Assembly (NCBI RefSeq): GCF_000217715.1
Contig: NC_015666.1
Coordinates: forward strand, 632,270-696,269
Source of the DNA: Halopiger xanaduensis SH-6
GTDB taxonomy: Archaea > Halobacteriota > Halobacteria > Halobacteriales > Natrialbaceae
Length of the DNA: 64,000 nucleotides
Reading direction: 5' to 3'
The position numbers were made by a program, and so were the translations under genes. The notes under the pieces were generated by a model that saw only the letters and a program-made list of their open reading frames with translations, searched no databases and was not told where the DNA came from. Below are positions 1-7,787 of the stretch, in pieces (the stretch's first letter is position 1; each line of letters starts with the position of its first letter).

Positions 1-570
1 AACGAAATGGATCGCAGGCCCGGACACGCGCGGATGCGAACCGTCGAGATCAAGATCTCGCAAGTCGAGCCCACGGATCGCCCCGGTTCGCGCTCCCGTT
101 CGCCACAGCAACATGACGATAATGTGGTCTCGCGAAGCCGGTTGCGCGTTCTCGAGGTAGTCGAGAATATCGACCGCTCGCTCCGGCTTCAGCGTCGAAT
201 TCGACACGTCTTCGCCATTTTTCATCGTCGGCAGCGTGACCTGCTCGTACAGCTCTGCCGGGACAGCATCGATGTTCGCTGCGAACCGCAGGAACCGACG
301 CACTGACGCGAGCTGGCCTTTCAGCGTAACCAACTTGATCGGTTCACGGTCGTCGCCATGACCCTCGCGACGCCAGGTCCGGTATTTGTATAGATCCCGT
401 CCGGAGAGATCGTTCAGGTTCTCGATTCCCTCTTCATCGCAGAACTGAACGAACGCGCGTAGTCGGTGTTTCTCGCTTCGGCGCGTCGATTCTGCGTGCT
501 CGTCGCGCATCGCGTCGTGATACATCTTGACCGCTTCGTGCGGTGCGATCGGCTCGAGGTCGGCAGTCAT
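1..570 (-). CDS. Tyrosine recombinase/integrase, C-terminal part cut by window edge
   Basis: The first 190 residues of a site-specific tyrosine recombinase are visible, starting at an ATG ending at 570. Residues about 10-115 form an all-alpha SAM-like core-binding domain. The catalytic domain begins near residue 130 and contains TGARTGAIRGLDLRDLDL, the box I region with catalytic Arg at about 161. The later catalytic residues (Lys, HxxR, Tyr) lie beyond position 1 and cannot be checked. It probably catalyses integration and excision of the provirus at the tRNA-Arg gene. It is read away from the operator array just upstream, which suggests repressor control. Confidence 0.9.
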   Translation of the reverse strand, partial: MTADLEPIAPHEAVKMYHDAMRDEHAESTRRSEKHRLRAFVQFCDEEGIENLNDLSGRDLYKYRTWRREGHGDDREPIKLVTLKGQLASVRRFLRFAANIDAVPAELYEQVTLPTMKNGEDVSNSTLKPERAVDILDYLENAQPASRDHIIVMLLWRTGARTGAIRGLDLRDLDLDGSHPRVSGPAIHFV

Positions 571-1108
571 CTGCTACCACCTGCTGCCGGTGAACCAACT
601 ATCACATCGGACATACACGGTGGAACGAACTTCCGGACATTAGGTCTATAGCGGCTGTGTCCGGAAAACACCAATATTTGCTCTATACCCTGAAACCAAC
701 GCTGTAAGAGGTTGTATCCCGTGTCCGGAAAGTGGCCGGAAAATGTCCGGGAAGCAGATTCGGCAGTACTATCCGCTGATACTGCTGAATACCTGCGTTC
801 TCGAATATAGTCGCTTTCTAGTCGTCTATACGTCGGTCGAACGGGAATTTTATTCCCTATGGCGTCGAGCGATTGCATGCTTCCGTAGTATGGATACGGA
901 AGCCAGCGGGCCGGTGCCCCTAACACCGGGTCCGCGAATTCTGACGAGGACCCGACCGGGCAGCGGCGGGTCCGTCTGGCTCCCGTTGGATTCTCGACTA
1001 TAGCGGAATAACTTAAATCTATGCAATAGAACTTGCACACACAGAATAAAACATGTACCAGGAAATCTCATCGGTGCGACTAAGAAACGATCACCGGAAT
1101 ACCGGGGT
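571..1108. promoter_or_regulatory. Intergenic control region between integrase and regulator
   Basis: This 538-base gap lies between two divergent genes and holds no convincing gene. Its left half contains the repeated 9-base operator motif annotated separately. At 763-768 and 780-785 there is a 6-base inverted repeat (GCAGTA/TACTGC). TATA-like stretches occur near 642-650 (CTATAG) and near 1010-1018 (AACTTAAAT); the latter could serve the gene at 1109. Confidence 0.55.
631..753. promoter_or_regulatory. Operator-like array of TGTCCGGAA sites
   Basis: The 9-mer TGTCCGGAA occurs at 658-666 and 722-730, in reverse (TTCCGGACA) at 631-639, and with one mismatch at 733-741 and 744-752. Sites 631-639 and 658-666 form a perfect inverted pair. 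The three sites at 722, 733 and 744 are direct repeats spaced exactly 11 bases, one helical turn, so a protein could bind them on one face of the DNA. Position upstream of the integrase and near the winged-helix regulator suggests a lysogeny-control operator. Integrase arm sites are an alternative. Confidence 0.65.
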
Positions 1109-1414
1109 ATGCGCCCCCGGGTACCGTGGATGAACGAAGTTGACGACTCAATTCTCGAGTTTCTCGACGAGCTCGAGGTCGACGGTCGCCCGGTGGCTCT
1201 CAAACCCGGCGCAGTCCGCTACAACTTGGTCGACGAATTTGGGATGCTAGACAAGAGTCTAAGCACGTTCTCCCGCCGAATGGACCGATTGGCAGAACAT
1301 GGGCTGTTAGAGCAAACAGAAGACGGGAAGGGTTCACCCTACAAGATCACCGAAAAAGGGCGTGCGTATCTCAGCGGCGATCTCGATGCTGCAGATCTCG
1401 AGCGAACCGAATAG
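1109..1414 (+). CDS. Winged-helix regulator, PhiH1-repressor-like
   Basis: This 101-residue protein starts MRPRVPWMNEVDDSILEFLD and has a winged-helix core. The recognition-helix region is around residues 48-68 (LSTFSRRMDRLAEHGLL), followed by a wing ending in YKITEKGRAYLSGDLDA. The opening and the closing TEKGRAYL segment are typical of small haloviral regulators related to the phage PhiH repressor. It lies head-to-head with the integrase across the operator array, so it is the best candidate for the lysogeny repressor. The DNA sites it binds are inferred, not shown. Confidence 0.8.
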   Translation: MRPRVPWMNEVDDSILEFLDELEVDGRPVALKPGAVRYNLVDEFGMLDKSLSTFSRRMDRLAEHGLLEQTEDGKGSPYKITEKGRAYLSGDLDAADLERTE

Positions 1415-1426
1415 CAGAATCAGATT

Positions 1427-2221
1427 CTACCGAGCAGTTCCCAACCGTCGTGCCGCGTCAGCAGAGATAACGATATGGCGGTCTCGAAGTGCAACGCCTC
1501 CGTCGGCAACATCGTCAATCAAATCTGCGAGTGCTGAGAGGTAGTCCCGATTCCGCTCCTCTTGGATGTGTAGCGTCTCCTTCTCGTCGTGTTCGATCGC
1601 CCGGTTCTCGAGATACGCGTACACGAAGGTCTCGCGAACGTCTGCTGGTGCGGCCTCGAGGTAGTTGGGCAGTTCGAGATGCTGGTCGGCCTTCGGACCA
1701 ATCGGTGCGCCAAGCGTGGCGAGCACGCGCCCGAGAACCGTGCCGTCGTCAGTGGGACGAATCTCGTCGGCACGACTGTCGCGATCGGCGACTACCTGAT
1801 AGTCGACGCTGGTCAATTCGAGCGCATCAATGACGTGTGAGTCTTCACTCCGGCGATTCAACGAGAACGACGGACGGTAGTACTGTTCAGCGATCGATCC
1901 GCCTGAAAAGACGTTCGCGACAAGAACATTCAGACCCGCAAACTCCGGATCATCGTAGGAACAATTGAGCCAGCCGTAATCACGTGCCGTCTCAATTCCG
2001 CGAACGACATCGGGTGCACCACTATCGTCGATCCAAGTGCGAAGTCGAGATCGTGGAAGGTCTAGCGCCGAGGCAGTTGCACTCGAGCCCACGTCGTGTT
2101 TACGAGCATATTCGATCGCGCGTCGATACTGCTCGACGACTTCGTACGCCTCCGGATATGCGCCACCGTCGTAGGTGCGCGCAAGCGCTTGCTCGGAGAC
2201 CAACCCCGTGGACTCGACCAT
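1427..2221 (-). CDS. HTH protein with a LAGLIDADG-like domain
   Basis: The protein has 264 residues from the ATG at 2221; a TTG two codons upstream is also possible. Residues about 30-68 look like a helix-turn-helix (RKHDVGSSATASALDLPRSRLRTWIDD). The region from about 85 to 215 contains LNVLVANVFSGGS, then GTVLGRVLATLGAPIGPK and LPNYLEAAPADVRETFVYAYL. That spacing recalls the LGxPxGxK ... LPxW ... FLxGL pattern of LAGLIDADG homing endonucleases, but the acidic LAGLIDADG signatures are not intact. It may act as a DNA-binding regulator rather than a nuclease. The tail (about 220-264) is acidic and helical. It converges with the repressor gene. Confidence 0.6.
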   Translation of the reverse strand: MVESTGLVSEQALARTYDGGAYPEAYEVVEQYRRAIEYARKHDVGSSATASALDLPRSRLRTWIDDSGAPDVVRGIETARDYGWLNCSYDDPEFAGLNVLVANVFSGGSIAEQYYRPSFSLNRRSEDSHVIDALELTSVDYQVVADRDSRADEIRPTDDGTVLGRVLATLGAPIGPKADQHLELPNYLEAAPADVRETFVYAYLENRAIEHDEKETLHIQEERNRDYLSALADLIDDVADGGVALRDRHIVISADAARRLGTAR

Positions 2222-2548
2222 ATGCAACAGTGATCAATCAGATACCAAGTAGGTGCCGACTCATTGATATACAGGAAATCGCAAGACGGCGTTGCTTCAA
2301 GCCGGTGCTGTAGCAGTTCTATGCCCGCCTAATTATCAGATCTGAAAGCCCATAACACCGTCTTTTCGTTCAATGGGAGACACTATCGGGAACTTATATA
2401 TACCCCGCTTCCACTGGTAGTTATCAGCGCCAAATCGGAGCGGCAAGGAAGGGTGCGACGGGATGGTGTGTTCCAATCCCCCCGTGCAGTCGGTGGTTCC
2501 GTACCACTGTGGATAATCCTTCCGACCGTTCACGGCGCATGAGAACAT
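2222..2548. promoter_or_regulatory. Pilin upstream region with strong TATA box
   Basis: A clear TATA element (TTATATATA) lies at 2394-2402. If it drives the pilin at 2549, the mRNA has an untranslated leader of roughly 120 bases, which is long for a haloarchaeon. I see no convincing gene in the gap; a reverse-strand reading frame overlapping the pilin start was rejected. Confidence 0.45.
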
Positions 2549-2992
2549 ATGGATCTGAAACTCATCCGTGGCAAACTGGTCGGATCGGAAGAACAACGCG
2601 CTGTATCGCCTGTTATTGGAGTTATCTTAATGGTTGCTATCACTGTGATTCTGGCTGCCGTTATCGCGACGTTTGTCCTCGATATGGGTGATAGCATGGG
2701 CGAGGGTACCGTGAACGCAGCTGTCGATACTGATGTTAACAACTCTGGAGAGATCCACTTCACTCTAGAGAAGGAGGGGAATGCTGAGGAGTTCGTTGTT
2801 CGGGAAGGTGAGGGACTTCAGAACACTGGTGGAGATGACGAAGTGACTCTAAGCGACCTTGACGGTGTCGGAACCACTCATACGCTTGAGAATGGCTCAT
2901 CTAACTCCCTTGAGGATACGGGTGAAGTGAATATCGTCGCTATTGATGGTAACGCTGAAACCGTCATCGGTTCTGTTGAGTGGGACTTCTAG
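2549..2992 (+). CDS. Type IV pilin-like protein carried by the provirus
   Basis: The 147-residue protein has a class III (type IV) pilin signal. A short basic leader is followed by RAVSPVIGVILMVAITVIL, the haloarchaeal PilA/DUF1628 hydrophobic helix at about residues 17-44, with a prepilin peptidase site just before it. The rest is an acidic head rich in Asp, Glu, Gly and Asn, without cysteines. In the host such pilins assemble into adhesion filaments after PibD cleavage and can affect surface attachment. A pilin next to virion genes is unusual. It could modify the host surface, compete with host pilins, or be a virion component. Confidence 0.85.
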   Translation: MDLKLIRGKLVGSEEQRAVSPVIGVILMVAITVILAAVIATFVLDMGDSMGEGTVNAAVDTDVNNSGEIHFTLEKEGNAEEFVVREGEGLQNTGGDDEVTLSDLDGVGTTHTLENGSSNSLEDTGEVNIVAIDGNAETVIGSVEWDF

Positions 2993-3073
2993 TAAACATC
3001 TAAACCATATTATTTCTAAATAGCCTCGTCGATATGTTGCCGATTAGTTACTACTACCGGGAATATACCATAA

Positions 3074-3259
3074 TCACGTACTCAGATCTTTGACGAGTTC
3101 AAGATGCCATTCACCGTTATCGACATGACGAATGTGGATATGATGCTCGTCCTTGAGTTCACCGTCTCCGTTCAGTAGTCCCTCGACGCGGAGATCGTCT
3201 TTCGGGAGCGTAACCCCGAGCGAGTTCTGGTCTAACTGGCGGAGTTTGTTCAGCGCCAT
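3074..3259 (-). CDS. AbrB/SpoVT-like DNA-binding protein
   Basis: A 61-residue protein with a swapped-hairpin AbrB-type core: RQLDQNSLGVTLPKDDLRVEGL resembles the usual S-xx-V-TLPK-xx-xxx-GL pattern, followed by a short beta region (HHIHIRHVDNGEWHLELV). Such dimers bind DNA and act as transition-state regulators or antitoxins. It is divergent from the virion operon, sharing the TATA-containing gap (GGTATAAATG near 3281-3290). It is therefore well placed to regulate late genes. No toxin partner is adjacent. Confidence 0.7.
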   Translation of the reverse strand: MALNKLRQLDQNSLGVTLPKDDLRVEGLLNGDGELKDEHHIHIRHVDNGEWHLELVKDLST

Positions 3260-3376
3260 GGAAGCGGCGGCAACCCGCCTTGGTATAAATGTTGGTGACT
3301 ATCAGCGATACCAAGGTTGTGCCACGGTTTTGCTGAGGTTTTCGTAGGGTCGGGTTCGACCGCTCGCCGTCGCACT

Positions 3377-3799
3377 ATGGCAACAGCAAACCCGTTCAGC
3401 AGAATGAAGAATCACGAAGGCGTCGACCTGATCGACGCCGTGCTCGCGCCTCTGTTCGTCGCCGCGACGCTGGCGATGTCCGGGCTGGGCACGATCGGTA
3501 TTGACTCACCCATCACGTTCTATCTCGGCGACGCGCTGTACAGCGCCTCCAGCGTGGAAATCACGTATGCATTTATCTTCTCGATGATCATCATCGGGAT
3601 CGCCTGGTTGTCGAACGAGGCGCGCGACTTCAGCGATTTCAGCCAAGAGCAGGGCGCTGTGGTTGGCGGGATGGTTCTGTTGAATCTCGCGGTCGCGCTC
3701 GTCCCGCCTGTCGGGGCCGCTATGGCCGCGTACTGGTACGCTGGCCTGCTGCTCATCATGTTCAACGGGGCCGGCTACTACCTGATCGCGTACTACTGA
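3377..3799 (+). CDS. Small four-helix membrane protein, VP3-like virion protein
   Basis: The 140-residue protein begins [20 protein letters not shown] and has four hydrophobic segments at roughly residues 22-42, 58-76, 92-112 and 116-138. Pleolipovirus virions contain a small integral membrane protein (VP3 type) inside the envelope, encoded just upstream of the spike. Size, topology and position fit that role. The reading frame extends upstream to a TTG at 3317, close to where a TATA box near 3283 would start transcription. I prefer the ATG at 3377, which gives a typical Met-Ala start and a leader of about 65 bases. Confidence 0.7.
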   Translation: MATANPFSRMKNHEGVDLIDAVLAPLFVAATLAMSGLGTIGIDSPITFYLGDALYSASSVEITYAFIFSMIIIGIAWLSNEARDFSDFSQEQGAVVGGMVLLNLAVALVPPVGAAMAAYWYAGLLLIMFNGAGYYLIAYY

Positions 3800-3809
3800 G
3801 GTGCCCATA

Positions 3810-4607
3810 ATGACACATTCTTTCAGAACGCTGGTTTCCCCCAGCACGGCTTACGTACTGCTCGTCGCGTGGGCGACGGTCATCCTCTGTCTGAGTTTCG
3901 GGCTCGTTGCGGTTGCGAGTGCCCAAGGCAGTGGTCCCAACGAGATTGAGAATAGCACGATTGAGACGACCGAGAATACCAGCTACGTTGAGCTCGACAT
4001 CGAGTTCGCCAGCGAGTTCGCGAACAACTCGAGCACGGAAACGGTCGACTTCGAATCGTACAACGAGGAAGCGTGGCAAGTCAACGGGACCGAACCGGCC
4101 CATTCCGGGACGTTGAACGGGACCGTGCTCGAGGTCTCCGACGACATCGTGCCGAGTGCGACCTACTCGGCCGAGTTGAATCAGTCGGGGACGACGGTCG
4201 ACGTGAGCAGCGACGACTTCGCCGACAACGGGACCGTCGACCTGTCGACGGTTTCGTCGGACTCTATCACGTCCGACGATGAGGTGCTGTCGCTGACGCT
4301 GACGGCTGATCCGGTCGTCTCCGATTCAGTGACCGGCGCGACGAACGATACCGTCACGAACGAATACACCGCCGGCAACGACTCGAGCGACTACTTCGAA
4401 CTGGCGACCGAGTACCGCGTGCTCGTCACGGTCGGAAACGAATCGAACATCGAGAGCGGCTACGTCGCGCCCGACGACGCCTCGATCGGCGGCGGGTTCT
4501 TCGGCAACGCCGACGGTTCGGACGGGTCGCCCGGCTTCGGTGCCGGCGTCGCTGTCGCGGCGATCGCGACGGCCGGGGCGGCCGCGTGCCGACAGGGTGG
4601 TCGCTAA
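3810..4607 (+). CDS. Secreted virion-operon protein with PGF-CTERM-like tail
   Basis: The 265-residue protein has an N-terminal signal peptide (hydrophobic about 14-36, ending VAVASAQG). A Ser/Thr/Asp-rich ectodomain follows, with many N-x-S/T sequons, probably N-glycosylated. The C-terminus reads SPGFGAGVAVAAIATAG and then CRQGGR: a PGF motif, a short hydrophobic stretch and a basic end, resembling the PGF-CTERM signal cut and lipidated by archaeosortase ArtA. It lies between the VP3-like gene (10-base gap) and the spike-like gene (TAATG overlap). It could be a second surface protein. I recognise no enzyme domain. Confidence 0.65.
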   Translation: MTHSFRTLVSPSTAYVLLVAWATVILCLSFGLVAVASAQGSGPNEIENSTIETTENTSYVELDIEFASEFANNSSTETVDFESYNEEAWQVNGTEPAHSGTLNGTVLEVSDDIVPSATYSAELNQSGTTVDVSSDDFADNGTVDLSTVSSDSITSDDEVLSLTLTADPVVSDSVTGATNDTVTNEYTAGNDSSDYFELATEYRVLVTVGNESNIESGYVAPDDASIGGGFFGNADGSDGSPGFGAGVAVAAIATAGAAACRQGGR

Positions 4608-6448
4608 TGTCGGCCGCTGACTCGCCGGACGACGCCGGCCCACAGCCCACGCTCGAGGGGGGTAACGGCGACGGAATCTCGAGACGTGAGGCGATGCGGC
4701 GGGTAATGACCGCGGCGACGGCGACCGCGGCGATCGGGGCGGCGGGCTCGCAGGCTGTCCCGCAGTTCTCTCCGGCAGGACGTGCTCGAGCGATTCCGCC
4801 CGCGGCGATCGTGCTCGCACCGACCGCTGGCGCAGCGGTCGGCTGGGCGCTTCGCGAACACGAGGTTATCGGAGCCGATGACCCACCGGAGGGCATGACC
4901 CCCGACGCGCTGCACGAAAGCGTCTATAACTCCGCTAAAAAGCGCGAATCGAATAATGCGAGCACTTTCGTTGACAATCGAAATATCATCAACACGGGCT
5001 TAGAACACTCCTTATATGCTGATGGCAAGGTGGCCGCGATTGAGGCGCTGAACGACGAGAAAACCGAGCAAGAGGTCGAAGACGCTGCTTTCAAAGCGGC
5101 GGAGGAAAGCGTCACCACTCCGATGAAGAACCTCCTGCGGTCGTGGAATGAGTCCGTCAACGAGCTTCAAAACCTCATCACGAAAGTTCAGGATCACTCT
5201 GATCTTGGTCTGGACGGCCTGATTGAGTCGCGACACTCGGATACTGATACTGTTCGGCAGGCTCGGACGGAGAAAAACAAGCAGACCGCCGAGTTCCCCA
5301 ACGGCGACACAATGGATGTGCACGTTGTGGAATTCAATACTCAAAGCGGCAACGAGTGGTCCCCGTACCGAAACGATTCTATTGACTCCGATACCGGCGA
5401 CAGCACGTTACCTGTTGTCGATGTCTATCCGCCGTCTGACTCTAACTCGGACAAAGTGGTCTACCTCAAGGAGCAGGAATGGACTGATCTTTACGACGAA
5501 TTTGAGACGGTCCTAAGCGATGTCAAAAGCGGCCTGCAAACGTGGGTGTCGAACGTGTACGGTGAGGTTCAGTCCGGTGAAATCGACACGTCTGACCTGC
5601 TAACGCCGCGGGAGATGGCGGAAATCTCGTCTGATCAGGGCGTGAACCAAGGGATTGCCGACCTGATCGCTCTTAACATCCCGGTCGACCTCGAGCGCGA
5701 GGCGACTATCGAGATCGAGCAGGATAACGGCACGGTGACGATCTCCGGTAATGTTGCACTCACCGATGACTCAGATGGCCCGATCGAGGCCGGAGAAACC
5801 TACAACCCGGCAGACCTGAGCGGCGATGTGTATTTCACCTACGACGTTGCTGCAGGTAACGGGGAGTGGGGACAGTACGAGACCGGTGTTGATGGCGGGG
5901 TTGTCACGTTCACCGCTGAACCCTTCTCTGATACGGAATACGCCATCAAAACTATCGCTGGAGAGACGGCGACCGTCACGGCCGACGACTTCAGCGAGAA
6001 AACGAACGATTCGGACGAGACGGTCTGGACAGTCGATATATCGGACCAAGTAGAAACGTCCATAACTGAAGTCGATACCGTCGAAATGTCGGCTACGACC
6101 GACGATACCAACTGGGAAACCATTCAACTTGATCAGTCGTTTACGGTCGTGGAGATTACGGATTCCGACGGCCAGCAAGTGAAATCCCTCGATTTCGAGC
6201 AGTCCGAGCCCCAAAACGACGAGAATTACATCACTCAAGAGGAATGGGAGAAGATGAGAAAGCGCAATGAAGAACTGATTCAAAAGTACGAAGAATCGCA
6301 GAACGACGGCGGATGGGGGTTCCCGTCGGTTGGCGGCTTCAGCGACTTCAGCGGCGACCAGATCGCGGGACTGGCGATTATCGGCGTTATCGTCATGTCG
6401 GTGGTAGGAATCGCAACCAACTTCATTCCGTTCGTTGGTGGAAAGTAG
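4607..6448 (+). CDS. Tat-exported spike-like protein (VP4 type)
   Basis: The 613-residue protein starts at the ATG overlapping the previous stop codon. A twin-arginine signal is present (SRREAMRRVMTAATATAAIG, about residues 24-43). Residues about 100-230 are helical and partly coiled-coil. The middle is rich in beta strands and Asp/Thr. A single membrane anchor (AGLAIIGVIVMSVVGIATNF) lies about 15 residues before the C-terminus. Pleolipovirus spike proteins are exported and C-terminally anchored in the envelope, where they bind and fuse with the host. Length and gene position match. The start of the coding region is GC-rich, while 4900-6300 is less so, suggesting a diversified ectodomain. Confidence 0.75.
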   Translation: MSAADSPDDAGPQPTLEGGNGDGISRREAMRRVMTAATATAAIGAAGSQAVPQFSPAGRARAIPPAAIVLAPTAGAAVGWALREHEVIGADDPPEGMTPDALHESVYNSAKKRESNNASTFVDNRNIINTGLEHSLYADGKVAAIEALNDEKTEQEVEDAAFKAAEESVTTPMKNLLRSWNESVNELQNLITKVQDHSDLGLDGLIESRHSDTDTVRQARTEKNKQTAEFPNGDTMDVHVVEFNTQSGNEWSPYRNDSIDSDTGDSTLPVVDVYPPSDSNSDKVVYLKEQEWTDLYDEFETVLSDVKSGLQTWVSNVYGEVQSGEIDTSDLLTPREMAEISSDQGVNQGIADLIALNIPVDLEREATIEIEQDNGTVTISGNVALTDDSDGPIEAGETYNPADLSGDVYFTYDVAAGNGEWGQYETGVDGGVVTFTAEPFSDTEYAIKTIAGETATVTADDFSEKTNDSDETVWTVDISDQVETSITEVDTVEMSATTDDTNWETIQLDQSFTVVEITDSDGQQVKSLDFEQSEPQNDENYITQEEWEKMRKRNEELIQKYEESQNDGGWGFPSVGGFSDFSGDQIAGLAIIGVIVMSVVGIATNFIPFVGGK

Positions 6449-6450
6449 CC

Positions 6451-6984
6451 ATGTCCCGATTTTTCGTTTTTGCAGCGGTAGTAGTGCTCTCTCTGGCGGT
6501 GGGCATGGGCGCAGTCGCCGCGCAGGAGAACGCCACGAACGGGACGGCCGTCGAGACTGAGAGCGAGGACGTCCAGGCGATCGACAGCGACACCCGGATC
6601 ACTGACTGGGAGTACCGGCCGGGCATGTTCACGATCACGGTCGAGGCGGACACCGAAACCGAGGTATCGATGACCGAAGCCGGCGGCTTCGAGGAAGGGA
6701 CGGGTTCGTTCAACTACGATGAAGTGGAACTCGAGGAGGGATCGAACACGATCACCTTCGCCGTCACCGACCGCGAGGGCGCGGGCGTCGCGGTCGCGAC
6801 GCGGCGGTCGCTTCAGCAGGGGACCGGCGCGTTCGTCTCGGTCGGGACGGTCGAACGGAATCCGCTGAAACACTTCGGCGGTGAGTCGGGGCTGTTCTCC
6901 GGCGTTGCCATGACCGTCTCGTTCGCTGGTCTCGGCGCGTGGTACGTCGTTCGCAGCGAGGAGACCGGGGTGATCGAGGCATGA
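6451..6984 (+). CDS. Secreted single-pass membrane protein of the virion operon
   Basis: The 177-residue protein has an N-terminal signal peptide (FFVFAAVVVLSLAVGMGAVAA), a beta-rich ectodomain of about 110 residues with an N-x-T sequon near its start, and a C-terminal anchor (LFSGVAMTVSFAGLGAWYVV) followed by a short cytoplasmic end. It starts two bases after the spike-like gene and overlaps the next gene by four bases (ATGA), so the genes are cotranscribed. Pleolipoviruses encode conserved small membrane proteins between the spike and ATPase genes. Its role is unknown. Confidence 0.7.
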   Translation: MSRFFVFAAVVVLSLAVGMGAVAAQENATNGTAVETESEDVQAIDSDTRITDWEYRPGMFTITVEADTETEVSMTEAGGFEEGTGSFNYDEVELEEGSNTITFAVTDREGAGVAVATRRSLQQGTGAFVSVGTVERNPLKHFGGESGLFSGVAMTVSFAGLGAWYVVRSEETGVIEA

Positions 6985-7787
6985 GCGACACCAGCGGCAC
7001 CTTCGGCTCTTGGTCGGACCGAGTGACCTACGTCGTCGCCGAGGCGCAGCTGCTCGTCGGCGGCGCGATGGTATCGATCGCCATCCTGTTAGTCTGGTTC
7101 CGACCAGAACTGCCGGGTATCCCGCCCATTGTGCACGGCTGGATCGCTGCGACGTTCCTGCTCGGGCCACCGCTGCTGGGGCTGTTCATCACGGGCTCGC
7201 GCAAGCTCCGGCAGCGGAATATGGTGACGATACACCACATCAACGGCGTCACCGACGAACGAGAGAAATACTACGTCGAGCCCGGCGTTTGGGAAAACAA
7301 GACCGTCGAAGGACCGTCGCCGTACCCGGTCAACGACGGCTCTGCGTTCGAGGTTCGCGAGTTCGACTGGCACGCGGACACCGAGACGCTGATCGTTCGT
7401 GGCTGCTACTTCAGCCAACTCAGCGACTCGAAACTTGTCACGGTGAAGGCCATGCTCGAGGACATCCATGGCGATCTCGTTGAAGAATATCTCGCAGCGA
7501 ATCGGCTCCGCGGTCGGATCTCGAAGATGGGGCTGCAAATCCAGAAGGACGTGATCAACGAAGAAGCGGAGGCCGACGAGCGCGGGCTGATGAACCCGAA
7601 GACGGCCGTCAAATCACGGTTCGAAGACGCTCGCGACGACGCCGAGAAGAACGCGACCGAGGGCATCAAGGACATCAACGGCTTCGTCGAGGACTACGCC
7701 GACGAACACGGCATCGAGACGACGAGCGGCCCGCCAGCGACCGCAGAACAGGCCCAGCAAGCCGCAACCGACGGGGGTGAACGATGA
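6981..7787 (+). CDS. Membrane protein with long cytoplasmic helical tail
   Basis: The 268-residue protein starts MSDTSGTFGSWSDRVTYVV at an ATGA overlap. Two membrane helices (about residues 21-40 and 50-72) are followed by a basic turn. A mixed soluble domain of about 90 residues then leads to a charged helical tail (about 160-268) ending in an Ala/Gln/Thr-rich segment. The large cytoplasmic part and the four-base overlap with the ATPase gene suggest the two products work together, for example in assembly at the membrane. Position matches a conserved pleolipovirus gene of unknown function. Confidence 0.7.
   Translation: MSDTSGTFGSWSDRVTYVVAEAQLLVGGAMVSIAILLVWFRPELPGIPPIVHGWIAATFLLGPPLLGLFITGSRKLRQRNMVTIHHINGVTDEREKYYVEPGVWENKTVEGPSPYPVNDGSAFEVREFDWHADTETLIVRGCYFSQLSDSKLVTVKAMLEDIHGDLVEEYLAANRLRGRISKMGLQIQKDVINEEAEADERGLMNPKTAVKSRFEDARDDAEKNATEGIKDINGFVEDYADEHGIETTSGPPATAEQAQQAATDGGER

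Noticed and set aside
2336-2596. Reverse-strand 86-residue frame over the pilin start
   Set aside because: It overlaps the pilin start and its strong TATA region and has no recognisable family; the plus-strand pilin is better supported.
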